Shown one piece after another: positions 10,956 through 24,360 of a stretch of DNA of 64,000 nt. Made by a program: the position numbers and the translations under genes. Location: assembly GCA_026874595.1 (NCBI GenBank), contig CM049311.1:10073676-10137675 (forward strand). Reading direction: 5' to 3'. This stretch comes from Sipunculus nudus. Its lineage: Eukaryota > Annelida > Sipuncula > Golfingiida > Sipunculidae. The notes beneath the pieces were generated by a model. The model searched no databases and was not told where the DNA came from. It saw only the letters and a program-made list of their open reading frames with translations. Positions within the stretch are counted from its first letter, which is position 1; each line of letters starts with the position of its first letter.

Positions 10956-13900
10956 GTATCCGCCAAAACTAAGTTTTGCGGATACTTTGTTTTTGACTGG
11001 GTTCTGCCGCCGCGGCGTTCTTTTCCGGAGAACTCCTCTGAGACTACTGGACGGATTTTTTCCAAAACTTACACCAATTATTGGGTCACATGTGAATAGG
11101 TGCCTAACCAATTGGCATTGACCTCTGACCTTTCCTCTCTGCCCAGCGTCCATTGTGCGTCTGTTTCAACACATAAACCCACATATCTCTGGAACCATTT
11201 GACCGATCAGGATTTGTACAAATGTAGCCCTTGGATAGCTTTATAACATACAAAATAAATGGTGGCACCACCTGCAGCCATTTTTGCACAGCATCCGCCT
11301 GTTTGTCTGCCTTGGGTTAAAATCACTCATATCTCTGCAGTGGTTTGACTAATTCACCTGAAATTCGGCAGGTTTATGCATCCTTGACAGCTCTCTTGAT
11401 TTTCTGACAGGTGGCGCCACCTACATTCTAGTTCACGCAGCAGACATCCAAGCTCATAACTCGGGAACTGTTTGATTGATTGGGCCAAAATTTTGCATGT
11501 TTATAGATCTCACACAGCTCTTTATCATACGCAAAACTGGATGCGCCACCTGCAGCCATTTTTGCACAGCATCCATTTGTCTGCCGTGGGATAAAATCAC
11601 TCGTATCTCTCAGGGTTCGTACGCACCTAGAAAACCTTGAAAAGTGCTTGAATTCAGTCATTTCAATTTCAAGGGCTTGAAAAGTGCTTAAAAAGAGAGA
11701 GTGGTTTGGAAAAGTGCTTGAAAAATAAAATTTTGTGAAAGTGTTTGGTGTATGTTGTGTGTATGCATACCTGGTATTTTAATATCGACTTTCGGGCATC
11801 TCTACGTCAATCAAATGTATGAAATAGAATTAACCCAATCGTGGGTGAATGAGACTGGGCAGTGAACGTGACGATGTAACAAGTTAACATACGAGGGTAA
11901 TAACCATGTTTATTATAAAATAGTAAGTGAGCTGCTTTACTGGAAAGATCGTGGAGATTTCCCCCGAGGTACGTATAAAAGCTCTTTAATTGAAAACTCA
12001 GTCCACGCTAGGCGAGTTCATGTAAGTATTTTTGCAAGATTTATAATTTAAATTTTAAAGTAATACTACAGAGATTATTAATATAGCTATTGAGAAGATC
12101 TGTCCAAAGGAAATAATTATCTGGGAACAAACCAGGGGAATAAAATGTGTGAAAAATACATGATGGGAACAATTCAAATCTGAGGGATAATAATAATATA
12201 AAACCAATTCGCTCAGTAGAATATGTCGTTTAAATCAAGTCAACTTTACGTTTAACATTGGTAACTCGGCGATAATAATTATATCAGAGGGGTCATATTT
12301 CCCCAACGAACCCAATCCGACTTTGTTTTGGTTAAAGGTTTTTCAGTTTATCCAAGGGTTGCGTGTTTTTTTTTATCTTCGTACCTGCGCATTTCACATG
12401 TACGCGCTGTGATCGTCATTTGTTAGCTCCATAAGACCACTGATCAGCGAAATACAGTTTACACGCGGGGTCAATCCAATAAAGGATAAATACTGTTTGT
12501 CCGAAATAGGTTAAGGTGTTTGGCAGGTACTGATGTATATTCACATACTCTGGCGTCAGTTTGTAAAAGCCTGGGACCCTTAGGGAAATCACATTTTTGT
12601 TGCAATGTTATAGCCGTTTGTAAGAAAGTACGCTGGCAGTTTAAAGAGTGATCAGCGACATATACAACTTCCAGCATCGGCCCCCTCCCTGCCCTGCATA
12701 ACGATTGCATAAAGGTCACCAACAAGAGTTTTTTTTTAAATAGGATTTCACATTTTTAGTTTTAATCAAATGTTCGACATGTTAGAATAGAAATCTGGCT
12801 GCGTCTGTGATCGTTAGTTAACGACCTTCACAGGTGTTGCCCGGCCATTTGTTGACACGTGCGGCCAGTGACTTGGCGGTAAACGGCAGAAACCTCGTGC
12901 ACGACAAGGTCGTCATATCAAACGTGCTGATAAGAAGTTTGACTAGTATTGTTTTGAATAATTTGATAATACTATACTAAAATATCATATAAGGGTAACA
13001 TATTAGTCTTTTATTTTTTTTTTGCCGTTGAAAACTTTAATGAATATCCCCCAGGATCGCCGAACTGTCAGAGTTTTTCGGCATCCTTTCTGCCGGAGCA
13101 TCTAATTTGCTAAGTTTTGAGATAGTCGGCAAATCAGAGATCCCTATTCAAGATATTATAGGTTTTAGACCCTCGTTATCAGATTAGTTAAATCTGTCAA
13201 GGTCATGCCAAAGATGAGTGATCATTTTGAATGTAAAGTTAAAACAATGGGCTGCTGTGTATTAAACCGCGACTGGCTATACCGAAGGGTATTTCACAAG
13301 CGCTTCAATTGCTGTTAGTGTAGATTTTGGCTAAATTTGTTATTTTCTTAGTCATTTCCTTATAACTATTATTTATTTTACATTTCCTAGCCTTTTTTTA
13401 TCACACTATATGGACCATCTCATTATAAATAATATTTTGCATTTTGTGTTACAAGCCTTTCGATGTCGGCAACATGCATGGGTGAAGGTGCACTGACCGT
13501 CCATAAATTTTGATTTCCTTGAAAATACTTTTCAGGTCCTTGAAAAGTGCTTGAAATTTTTCTCATGATAAGTGTACGAACCCTGTCTCTGCAGTGGTTT
13601 GACATATCTGCCTAAAATTTTGCAGGTTTATACATCCTGGACAGCTCTTTTGATTTTATGACAGGTGGCGCAACCTACATTCTAGTTTATGCTGCAGACA
13701 TCCAAGTTCATATCTCGGGAACCGTTTGACTGATTGGGCCAAAGTTTTTGTATATATCTCACATAGCTCTTTATCATACACAAAACTGGTGGCACCACCT
13801 GCAACCATTTTTGCACAGCTTCCGTCTGTTTGTCTGCCACAGGCTAAAATCACTCATATACATGTAGTGGTTTGACTTATCTGCCTTAAATATTGCATAT

Positions 13901-14095
13901 GTATACAACTCGGACAGCTTTCTGGATTTTGTGGTAGGTGGCGCAACCTACATACACATTTTAGCTGCAGACATCCATGCTAATATGCAACACTTCACTT
14001 TATTTTCTCTTGTCTCTCAATCCATGCCTCACTTCACCCGTTCCACTCTGATTTTGGTGGATACACGTAGTCTCTTGTCGACTACCGTATTCTAG
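10956..14095 (+). mobile_element. Helitron-like element, family 3, copy 1, interrupted by a hAT-like element
   Basis: The left end GTATCCGCCAAAAC forms a hairpin with AGTTTTGCGGATAC. The right end has ATTTTGGTGGATAC (the inverted left arm, one change), then the hairpin tagtctcttgtcgacta, then CCGTATTCTAG followed by TT. The interior is a tandem core of ggtggcgccacc-bearing units. A 1975-bp element is nested at 11611-13585. The right hairpin about ten bases before CTAG resembles a Helitron 3' end; the flanking bases (TT on both sides) fit insertion at T|T better than A|T. Confidence 0.72.
11611..13585 (+). mobile_element. Non-autonomous hAT-like DNA transposon (1975 bp)
   Basis: Perfect 12-bp terminal inverted repeats CAGGGTTCGTAC/GTACGAACCCTG are flanked by the 5-bp direct repeat TCTCT (11606-11610 and 13586-13590). 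The insertion splits the sequence 'atatctctgcagtggtttgac', which is intact in related repeat units at 47.3-48.2 kb, so the boundaries are firm. Just inside both ends is the direct repeat CCTTGAAAAGTGCTTGAA. No open frame resembles a transposase. A CAGGG start is typical of hAT ends; a 5-bp duplication is unusual for classic hAT (8 bp) but known for a hAT subgroup. Class is inference, boundaries are observed. Confidence 0.85.
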
Positions 14096-14939
14096 TTACT
14101 CTTGAGTCCAGCATCATTAGTTTGGTGCAGTATATTTGGGGTCTGGGGGAGACTAAGAGAAAAGGAAACAGTTGTCTCAAAATTAATAGATTTACCCTTC
14201 ATTTGCATGATTGTTGAAATACACCAAAACCTGCATATCTTGAAGTTCTAATAAAGGATCAGCAGAAAACTTCTTCACATCCAAGATTTGACCTAAGCTT
14301 TGCAAGTGTTACTTGGCAGTAATTGTTTTGTATGAACTGGTATTGTATTACTTTCACAGAGGAGGGATATTTGACTAAAGCAAGATTGACACAAAAGGGC
14401 AGTATTGCACAAATATTACAGTGTTATTTATCTTTATTGTTTAGATGATTATATGTTAAAGAAAAAGGTTTACCAGTACACATTTTGAAAAATTGTTCAT
14501 TATATTTATACTCTAGTCACCTTTATGTCATGCCAGTTATTTCGGATATTGTCACCAACTGAATGGGAATAATTCAAAGAAAGAGAAATGACATTCACTT
14601 TGCTTATACTTTGCTTATTATGTTGTACTTAAATAACATTGAACATCATATAATTATCTTTACATTTACATATACCTACTCTTGTGAAAGTCTGCCTTCA
14701 CATAAGAAAGTGGGTATAAGTAAATATGTATGGTTAAGAAACTATCAGAAAAATATTATTTCATACAAACTTGTAATTTAACCCTTTACTGTTCAGATGA
14801 GCCTGTGGATTGTCACACTCCTACTGTTCAGATTTATTTTGCATTTTTTCCACATTTTGACATGAATCTATATAAGAGACATTTACTCAGTAACCGTTAA
14901 AGGTATCTTTGTGAAATTTTCAGCTTTTACGGTCAGGTA

Positions 14940-16430
14940 TATGTCCTTCATGTTATTTATTTATTTTCTACATACCTGGTTTGATATGTATGTAACTAAG
15001 GTATATACAGGTAAAAACAGGTAAATCTGTACTACCTGTATTTCCACTCACTGGTATATCACCAAAATGACCCCTTTCATCCTGTTCAGGTAACCCATGA
15101 ACCATTTGATAAAAAAAGGGAAATGTAAGGATTTTTTTTCACTCTAAGGTAATTATATATTAAAGGTAAGAAAAAGGTAAATGATTTGGTTTAACACTGG
15201 AAAGGGAACCACCGACGAACCAGAATGTGCTAGTAAAATTGGATTTTTCTGTGGGAATCATATATTTTTCACCTGAAAAGCTTGCTGACCAAAAGAGCAC
15301 ATTCTATGACTATTGACATATAACACATATGTTTACCTGTACAGGTAAGAAAAGGTAAATTATTTTTTTTCTGAATATGTACGCAAACACCTTGTTCATC
15401 ATTATAGTTACTATAAATTAATACCTTCTCTATTTATGGACTGTATAATTAATTTTTATATAAGAACAGGTGCTTTTAATACAGTAATTAAGTTACCTAT
15501 GTGAATAGTACCTTTGTTCTTCAACTGATCTAATTACCTGTGACAGTGACAAAATCATGCTGAAAAGTGGCTGGTGAGAATAGGGATAAACAAGTGTCAA
15601 CTGTGTAAAACCATTATATTTTGATTTTTCAGACATGTAAAACATAAATTGATAATTTTGGTTACAGTTACACATAAAAACATACTCACCTGTACAGGTG
15701 AGTTCAGGTAAATCCAGGTAAATTATTTTTTAATGAAGTATATATTTTATACATGTAATTAGGGAGAACAAAAAAAACAAACATCTTAATTTTGAGTGCC
15801 ATGTGTAAAATTTATGAATTACAGGTACTAACTGCACTAATTATTGGATTACCTGAAATGATACCTTTGATCTTAAACAGATTTAATTACCTTTGTAAGT
15901 ACAGAATATAAAGACAACTTTTCATTTTAAAAGTGGAAAGGAAATTTTTGAAGGAGTCAAAACAATATGCAGAAGCTATCTTTTAATTAACTGCACAGCC
16001 ATGAGACTTGTGCATTTCAATTTTGCCAATTGCTACCTGTAAAAGTTTACTCGCCTGCACAGGTAAGATCAGGTAAATAAAGGTAAAATCTCATTTTTTA
16101 AATTTAAATTATATATTGCACTTATTATAAGGAACATCGCAATAAAAAAACTATTTACTTTTGTCCAATGTGCAAAATATATAATTTATGGGTGTAAAAT
16201 GCACAAATTATCTGGTTACCTGTAATATACCTTTTTATGTCAAATTAATATATTTTAACATGTGCAGGCAAAAACAAATCGCGGACGGATTATAAAATAA
16301 AATCTGGAAAATTGTGTCTACTCTGTTTGTTTACATTTCATGCAATAATAAAATTGCTGTTTAGTTGGTCTGTCGCGTTTATCTACACAGGTAAAAATCC
16401 AGGTGCGACAGGTAAACAGGTGTGCACTTG
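14940..16430 (+). repeat. Tandem array, period about 350 bp, with ACCTGTACAGGT palindromes
   Basis: Five spaced occurrences of a caggtaa-rich block begin near 15001, 15333, 15687, 16050 and 16385. In two units the block contains exact palindromes: TTACCTGTACAGGTAA (15333-15348) and CACCTGTACAGGTG (15687-15700). Each unit also has a second conserved part (for example 'ctaattacctgtgacag' at 15528 and 'tttaattacctttgtaag' at 15882). Units are well diverged. Many copies of cag-gtaag look like splice donors. I recognise no named family. Confidence 0.75.
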
Positions 16431-16639
16431 GTTCGATCAACGATTAGCCTTAATAAACGTTGATATATCCAAATCTTTCGCATTCTAAACAGTGCAAATG
16501 TACTAAAATTTGAAATAAAAATCAAAACAAATATGTCTTACACTTGTGAAAACTGTTATTTTCCTAATTGAGGGTATCCATGCAATTTCTTTTGAAATAC
16601 CCGCCCCTTCGCGGCTGACGGTGATTGAGCGATAATGAG

Positions 16640-17030
16640 TGAATTCAGCAATGTGTAGCACACAAGGTACATTAATGACGCGGTTTTGCGGACTTTAGTC
16701 GCAGGATTAACCTATCTAGTCAATATAACGGAAAAATAAATTAAAACTTTTACTGGGCAATTAAGATGCAAGACGACACGTCTGTTTGGGTTTCTTTCCT
16801 GAATGGTCCAATTCAACCGCGTCATCCCTCAGCCAGCGATGACGCACTGACGCTGCAAACTTTTCTCACCCAATCGCGTCTACTTTTACATCGGCAAGGT
16901 TCACGTGACTGGGTCTGGCGTGTTTACTTTGTAAAGTCTTTTAAATGGACAAGATTCACGTGACTAAGTCTGGCGTGTTTATTATAAGAGGCATCATGAG
17001 ATGCAGTGCCGACTGGCGGTCGAATTATTC
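16640..17030 (+). other. GC-richer unique patch with a short tandem duplication
   Basis: The local sequence is less AT-rich than its surroundings. It has a direct duplication of 'ttcacgtgactgggtctggcgtgttta' type: copies at about 16900-16927 and 16954-16980 with one or two changes. An open frame of 65 codons crosses it, without recognisable domains. It ends against a bare family-1 Helitron-like terminus (tttttagctcagctgac, about 17034-17050). It could be the edge of an unrecognised element or a regulatory patch; I cannot decide. Confidence 0.4.
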
Positions 17031-17059
17031 TTTTTTAGCTCAGCTGACTATAAGTCAAA

Positions 17060-17857
17060 CAAAACCGTTTCCAACAAGGGCAGAACATTGGAAATATTTA
17101 CTTAATGTTTTCATATTGTCACCTTAACAATTTTACGGGAGCACATATTTATCTGCGTTGGACAGCCACAACACAATCAAACATGCTGTGCAGATTTACC
17201 CACGCATAATTAGCCGTTTCAAACTTCTACCACTAGGCGGCGTGCATGTTGGCGAAGATCGCTTCAGTGTTAGAATGAGTATTTATCTTAATTAATTAAA
17301 ATTTTTTTCATCAAACTGTTACATTTAATGATGTCCTGAGTGGTTATTTACATGAAATGACCAGTAAGAGATCGTTACTAGCGAAAAAGAGTGAAGAATT
17401 CAACCCTTGTTCATGACGCCGCTTCATGTCAGAGTTGGCATGTCAGCATCAACAAGCTTCATTTCACTGATTAAAAGCAGCCAATCCCGGTCACATCAGG
17501 AGAAAAAGTATAAATAATCGTATTCTACAAGTGTTGTCCTTCACACTAGTATATGTAAATATGTTGCCCATTGTTATTTTTTAATTATTTTTGTATGATT
17601 TATATAGCTTAACTAGGGTTTTGTCAATCATTAATTGTGCAGGGTACCAGTCTAGTCCTGCTATATCTACAGAGATTTAAGGGCTTTTTAGTTACATTTT
17701 CACATTTCATGTTCATTAAATTCAGGCTTTTCAATACTTATGCATATAAACACATCAGAGTATATATGTAATGGTATATAAAGTATTTTAATTCTAATAT
17801 TATACTATATTATATTATTTTTTTTATTATATTGTTATGATATATTAATGTGTAATA

Positions 17858-17889
<32 letters not shown>

Positions 17890-17983
17890 TAATGTATATA
17901 TATATATATATAATATGTAACTTTTATATGTCAAAAATAAAAAAATTACATACAATTTATATGTAAACAATATATGTCTGTAA

Positions 17984-18035
<52 letters not shown>

Positions 18036-18150
18036 AAAATCATATATAGATGTAAATGTGCTTTATGTTATTCAAAATTCAGTGTGTGTGTGTAAATATA
18101 CTTTGGTTCTATACAGACAAATTTTACAGTATGCAATCCCAGGCAATAAC
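17060..18150. other. Intronic AT-rich sequence with AT microsatellites
   Basis: No gene or element end is visible. (AT)n runs lie at about 17866-17912 and 17986-18032. Confidence 0.6.
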
Positions 18151-19804
<1,654 letters not shown>

Positions 19805-20640
19805 CCTAGATTAGCATCTTAGTTGTAGGGTAAAACTGATCATTCATAAAATGCTCTATATTTACACCTATTGAATGTGCATATTTCTATGTCAAAACAA
19901 GGGAAATCAACCTTAATGAATAGTGCAAGACAATAATTGTAAATATAACAAAGGTGACAGCAGTAATATTGGATGTTTATTTTAATATAACACATTCAGC
20001 ACTATATTCTGGTGTATGTGTGCTTGTTATGTGTGGGTGATCAAATGTGTGACCATTTAAACAAGTGATCAGTATTTATCACTTCAATTATATAATACAG
20101 GTAAATACTCCTATTAAAATTTAAGTTTTTGATGCACTTCTGAAAACTTACAGAAAGAAAATATTTAAGCTTCATAACCAGACAGCCCGCACATATTCCG
20201 AGCATGGAATCAACTGGGCCAGTGTTTGCATTTAATAACAAATGGATCCTGGAAAAGTCTAAAAAGTTAAAACATATGTTAAGTATATGAATGGTATAAA
20301 TAATTGATATAAAAACCTAGATTGATATAAATCAAACATATACATTTCAGCACACACACACCTTTATGTATTTACTCAAGTGTTACATAACAAAACCAGT
20401 TTAATTTAAGAGGTGATTTATAAATATAAAAAAAATAAATTATTAAAAATGCACAACATATTGGCACACACACACACATGATATATGAAATTTGTAAGAT
20501 ATTAAATAATAACACACACAAAACATATGTACACTTATGTGTATTTGGAAAATAATATTGGTTTAGCTGTATGAACCAATAATCATTTTAAAATTATTTT
20601 ACAATTTGCTTAAACCATTAGAAATGTCATTAAAATTATT

Positions 20641-20692
<52 letters not shown>

Positions 20693-20946
20693 ACAAGTGA
20701 GGTACAAAAGTATCTAGTATTATTATTCTAATACAAATACTTAATAGGCCTACATATCTGAAAGTTAGCTAACATTATCACTGGTACATATGGCCATGCA
20801 TAAAAATTGAAACAATGTATACTTAAATATTTTCTAAACAAATACGTATGTATAACTGAACATAATGGTGATTTCAGTCAAATAGCTGATATTTGAATAA
20901 AGAAAAAAATAAAATATAATTATTATAAAGAATTATATCTCAAAAT

Positions 20947-21012
<66 letters not shown>

Positions 21013-21114
21013 AAATTAAAATATTTGTACATGTGCACTGGAAAACACTTTTAATATAGCAATACATATATAATTTGAAAGCATATTTAATTTTTCAAGT
21101 TATATATATATATA

Positions 21115-21162
<48 letters not shown>

Positions 21163-21742
21163 TAATTAAAATATTGATACAGGTGCAAATAAACTATGAC
21201 AATAGATATAGAATTTTCCATATGATGCACACACAGATTATATACCTTAAACATTTTAAAAATATTTTCAAATTCAGTTGAAATTAGTTGTATTTTAAAC
21301 ATAATAAAATAATAAATAAACCGTAAAATAAAACTTATATTATAACTTCTTATTAAAATCATTTGAAAAAGTATTTGAAAATATATGTTGTTAGGGTTTG
21401 GTGAGGCAATAAGAAGTGTATGAGGGCTTTAGGCCTTTTAATATGGGTTAACTTGATGTGTCATGACAGCTAGTGATATGCTCATGAGCAGGTTACAAGT
21501 CTATGAGTGATGTCATTTGTCCTCATCTTCTATTGGTTCTCCGCTGGGTCATGCCATATTCATGAGCTGATCATGTGATAGGCAAACACATGCAGCCCCC
21601 ATAGGAAAGTTTTGTATGTGCACAACACACCTGGTTATTGATGAAGGTGACCACATACGTAAAAAGTGATACTGAGCTAACAATTCTGTTTATTGGACCA
21701 CAACACGACATGGAGACTAATAATTTCTAAATATCCTCTAGA
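19805..21742. other. Intronic AT-rich sequence with microsatellites
   Basis: It has (AT)n tracts at about 20646-20692, 20949-21010 and 21104-21160, and short CA runs. No coding potential was recognised. Confidence 0.65.
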
Positions 21743-24360
21743 TTTTTAGCGTAGCTGACTATAAGTCATCTGAGCTATAGTCGTGGTCCATTGTCCGTCG
21801 TCCGTCCGTCTGTCCGTCCGTCCGTCCGTCCGTCCGTAGATGTGGCACGTTTTGAAACCGTAAGACCTAGGAATCCAAAATTCGGCATAATGTTAGATGT
21901 CCCCAAGATCTCCTACCAAGCCGAAAACTGGGTGTTTGCAACTTCGTTCCTTTGAGAAATTAAGGAAAAACCTCAATTTTTTATTAAAAACCTATTTTCA
22001 CACTTCAGGACTGCCTAATATCAAAACCACTCATCTGTTTTACCTCATATTTACCATAAATATTCCTCTATATAGTTCCTATGTACATGCCAGAAATTAT
22101 GTCTGTATTATTTAATTTAAAAAAGTTATGGGCCCAAACATAATGCATTTTGTAAAAAATCAGAAAAGATATTTGATCACTTAACACAAAAAATGTTAAT
22201 GCTATGGACCTTTTTTCCAGTAATATAACTTTAATTAATCAAAATTAAATTGTATACCCAAAATTAGATGAAAATCTTGTAAATTTTTTAAAATATTATT
22301 AAAAATAAAAAATTGGTACCTTAAATTTTGCCCAACTTTGACCATGGCAAGTTTTTTTCCTGTAAGTACTGTGGATTTAATTTTCACAGCATGTTTTTGT
22401 TAGCATTTTTTAACTGTTAACACCAAAAATTTGAAACCAGATGATCAAAAACTGTAGATTTTAATCAAGTTTTCAAGCACCATGTAACATATTGTTTACA
22501 TCAAGCTAGTGTTATGCAGTTTGCAAGAGCTCAGCTCCCCAGCTTCAAATCTAAGTTCCTTAAATTCGGCATACAGTTAGATGTCTCCAAAATGCCCTAC
22601 CATGCCAAGAATTTGGTCACTAGGACATTCGAGATATTAATGAAAAACTTCATTTTTCCATAAAAAACCCATTGTTACACTTCAAAACTGCCTAATATCA
22701 ACACCACTGATCTGACTTTAATCATAAATAATATACATATTTTTCATTCTCTATGCACGTGCCAGAATGATGTCAGTATTGTGTAATTGTTTTAAGTTAT
22801 GGACCCAAACATAATGCACTTTGTAAAAAATCAAGAAATATATTTACTCCCTTAACAAAAGCATTGCTGAAGCTAGAGATTTTTTTGTCAGGGATGTAAC
22901 ATTATTTAATCAAGATTCAATTGAATACCCAAAATTAGTTCTGAATTTTTCAAATTTTATTTAGTATAAATATAAAATTAGTACCTTAAATTTTGCCCAA
23001 CTGTGACCATGGCACATTTGTTTCTCGTGAGCACTGTTGATATAATTTTCATATCATGCACACATAAGCATTTCAGCTTTTTAGTTTAGAAAGCTGAAAG
23101 AAATTGGCCAAAACTTATAGCTTTTATTAATGTTTTTTATGAGACCCTGTCAGACTTTGGCTCTCTCCAGCCCCTCTTGAGTCACCTGTATGTTGACCTT
23201 GTTGACCTTTCATCAAATTATGCACGCTTGAGGCGAGGCATACATGGAATCCAGGCAGCTAATGGCAAGCCACAGTTGATCCAGGTGTCCAACCCAACTC
23301 ATCTAGTAGTTTTAACCAAGAACATAACAAAAAACAATAAATTAATAAATTTTTATTGGTTTTTAATAACAAATTAAAGAAAAATAGAAAAGGAATTTGT
23401 TAGTTTATAATAACAGGAAATTAACTTGCAGTTACTGATGATATAAGAATCTTGTATCGAGGGTAGAATATCACATATTCCAAATAACACCATGCAGTCA
23501 CCTATGGCATTTTTCAGTACAATTTTAATGATAAAGAAGTAAATTTTATTATTCATTACTAATCATTAGGGATCATATGAAGGAAATTAGACAAAGATGC
23601 AGTTGATAATATTAATCTAGATTCCTGATGTGTCTAGTGTGTACATTGATGTGAAATTAGTCCAAAATGAATTTTTTACAGTTATTTTTTAATATAAATA
23701 AAAGCCATAAAACCAGGTTATTATGATCATTATTTAAATGTGTGAATTTTGTATATTCTGGATTCTCAACATCATTGTTTGGTGAAAACTGAATAAATTC
23801 CAGACATGGTGCAAATACTTTGTAATTGTATTTAAATACGAATATGATTTTGTACTCCATTATAAAATTTCTTGCATAAAGAATGGGAATTCAGGTAAAA
23901 ATGAAAATATATGAATACTCGTGCAAATACTTTCAAAATGTATTCATGAATGCATTCATGAATATATTCTTTAATATTATTTTAATAATCATATCAGTTA
24001 TATTTCATTTTAAAAAATCATATGATTCTCTTATTATTTTTAATAAAAAATTATATTTGGGACAATATTTGTATTTTTTTTTAATAAATAGTTAAACTCT
24101 TATATTATATGTTCTGCTTATAAGTTATATGGCCAAGTCAAAATCTGTGTGACAATAGTACTCCATTTGTTAATAAAATAAATGAAATCAATCCTCTTCC
24201 CTGTCTCCAAAGGTACTATCAAAATCATACATAAGCTAAACAACAACTCATAATACAGCTTATATTTATTACCACACAAAACCAGCATGTGCCTCATTTC
24301 TAAATAATATTTTTTTATCATATATAACAGCTGAGCATCGTGACCCATAGGTCCCTTGTT
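21743..24360 (+). mobile_element. Helitron-like element, family 1, copy b (2.6 kb)
   Basis: The 5' end is TTTTTAGCGTAGCTGAC with the TCTGAGCTATAG hairpin partner. The 3' end is AGCTGAGCatcgtgacccataggtcCCTTGTT. The stretch 21840-22450 is partly repeated at 22540-23080 (cggcataatgttagatgtc versus cggcatacagttagatgtc; ccttaaattttgcccaactt in both), so the core contains an internal tandem duplication. A (GTCC)n-like run of 'cgtccgt' repeats lies at about 21797-21837. Non-coding. Confidence 0.75.

Noticed and set aside
10959-14095. Classic A|T-inserting Helitron (TC...CTAG) interpretation of family 3
   Set aside because: The empty-site comparison for copy 2 leaves GTA before TCC inside the inserted sequence and TT at both flanks, which fits T|T insertion better.
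15000-16430. CRISPR-like array
   Set aside because: The period is about 350 bp with diverged units, in a eukaryotic intron; the spacing and lack of identical short repeats rule it out.
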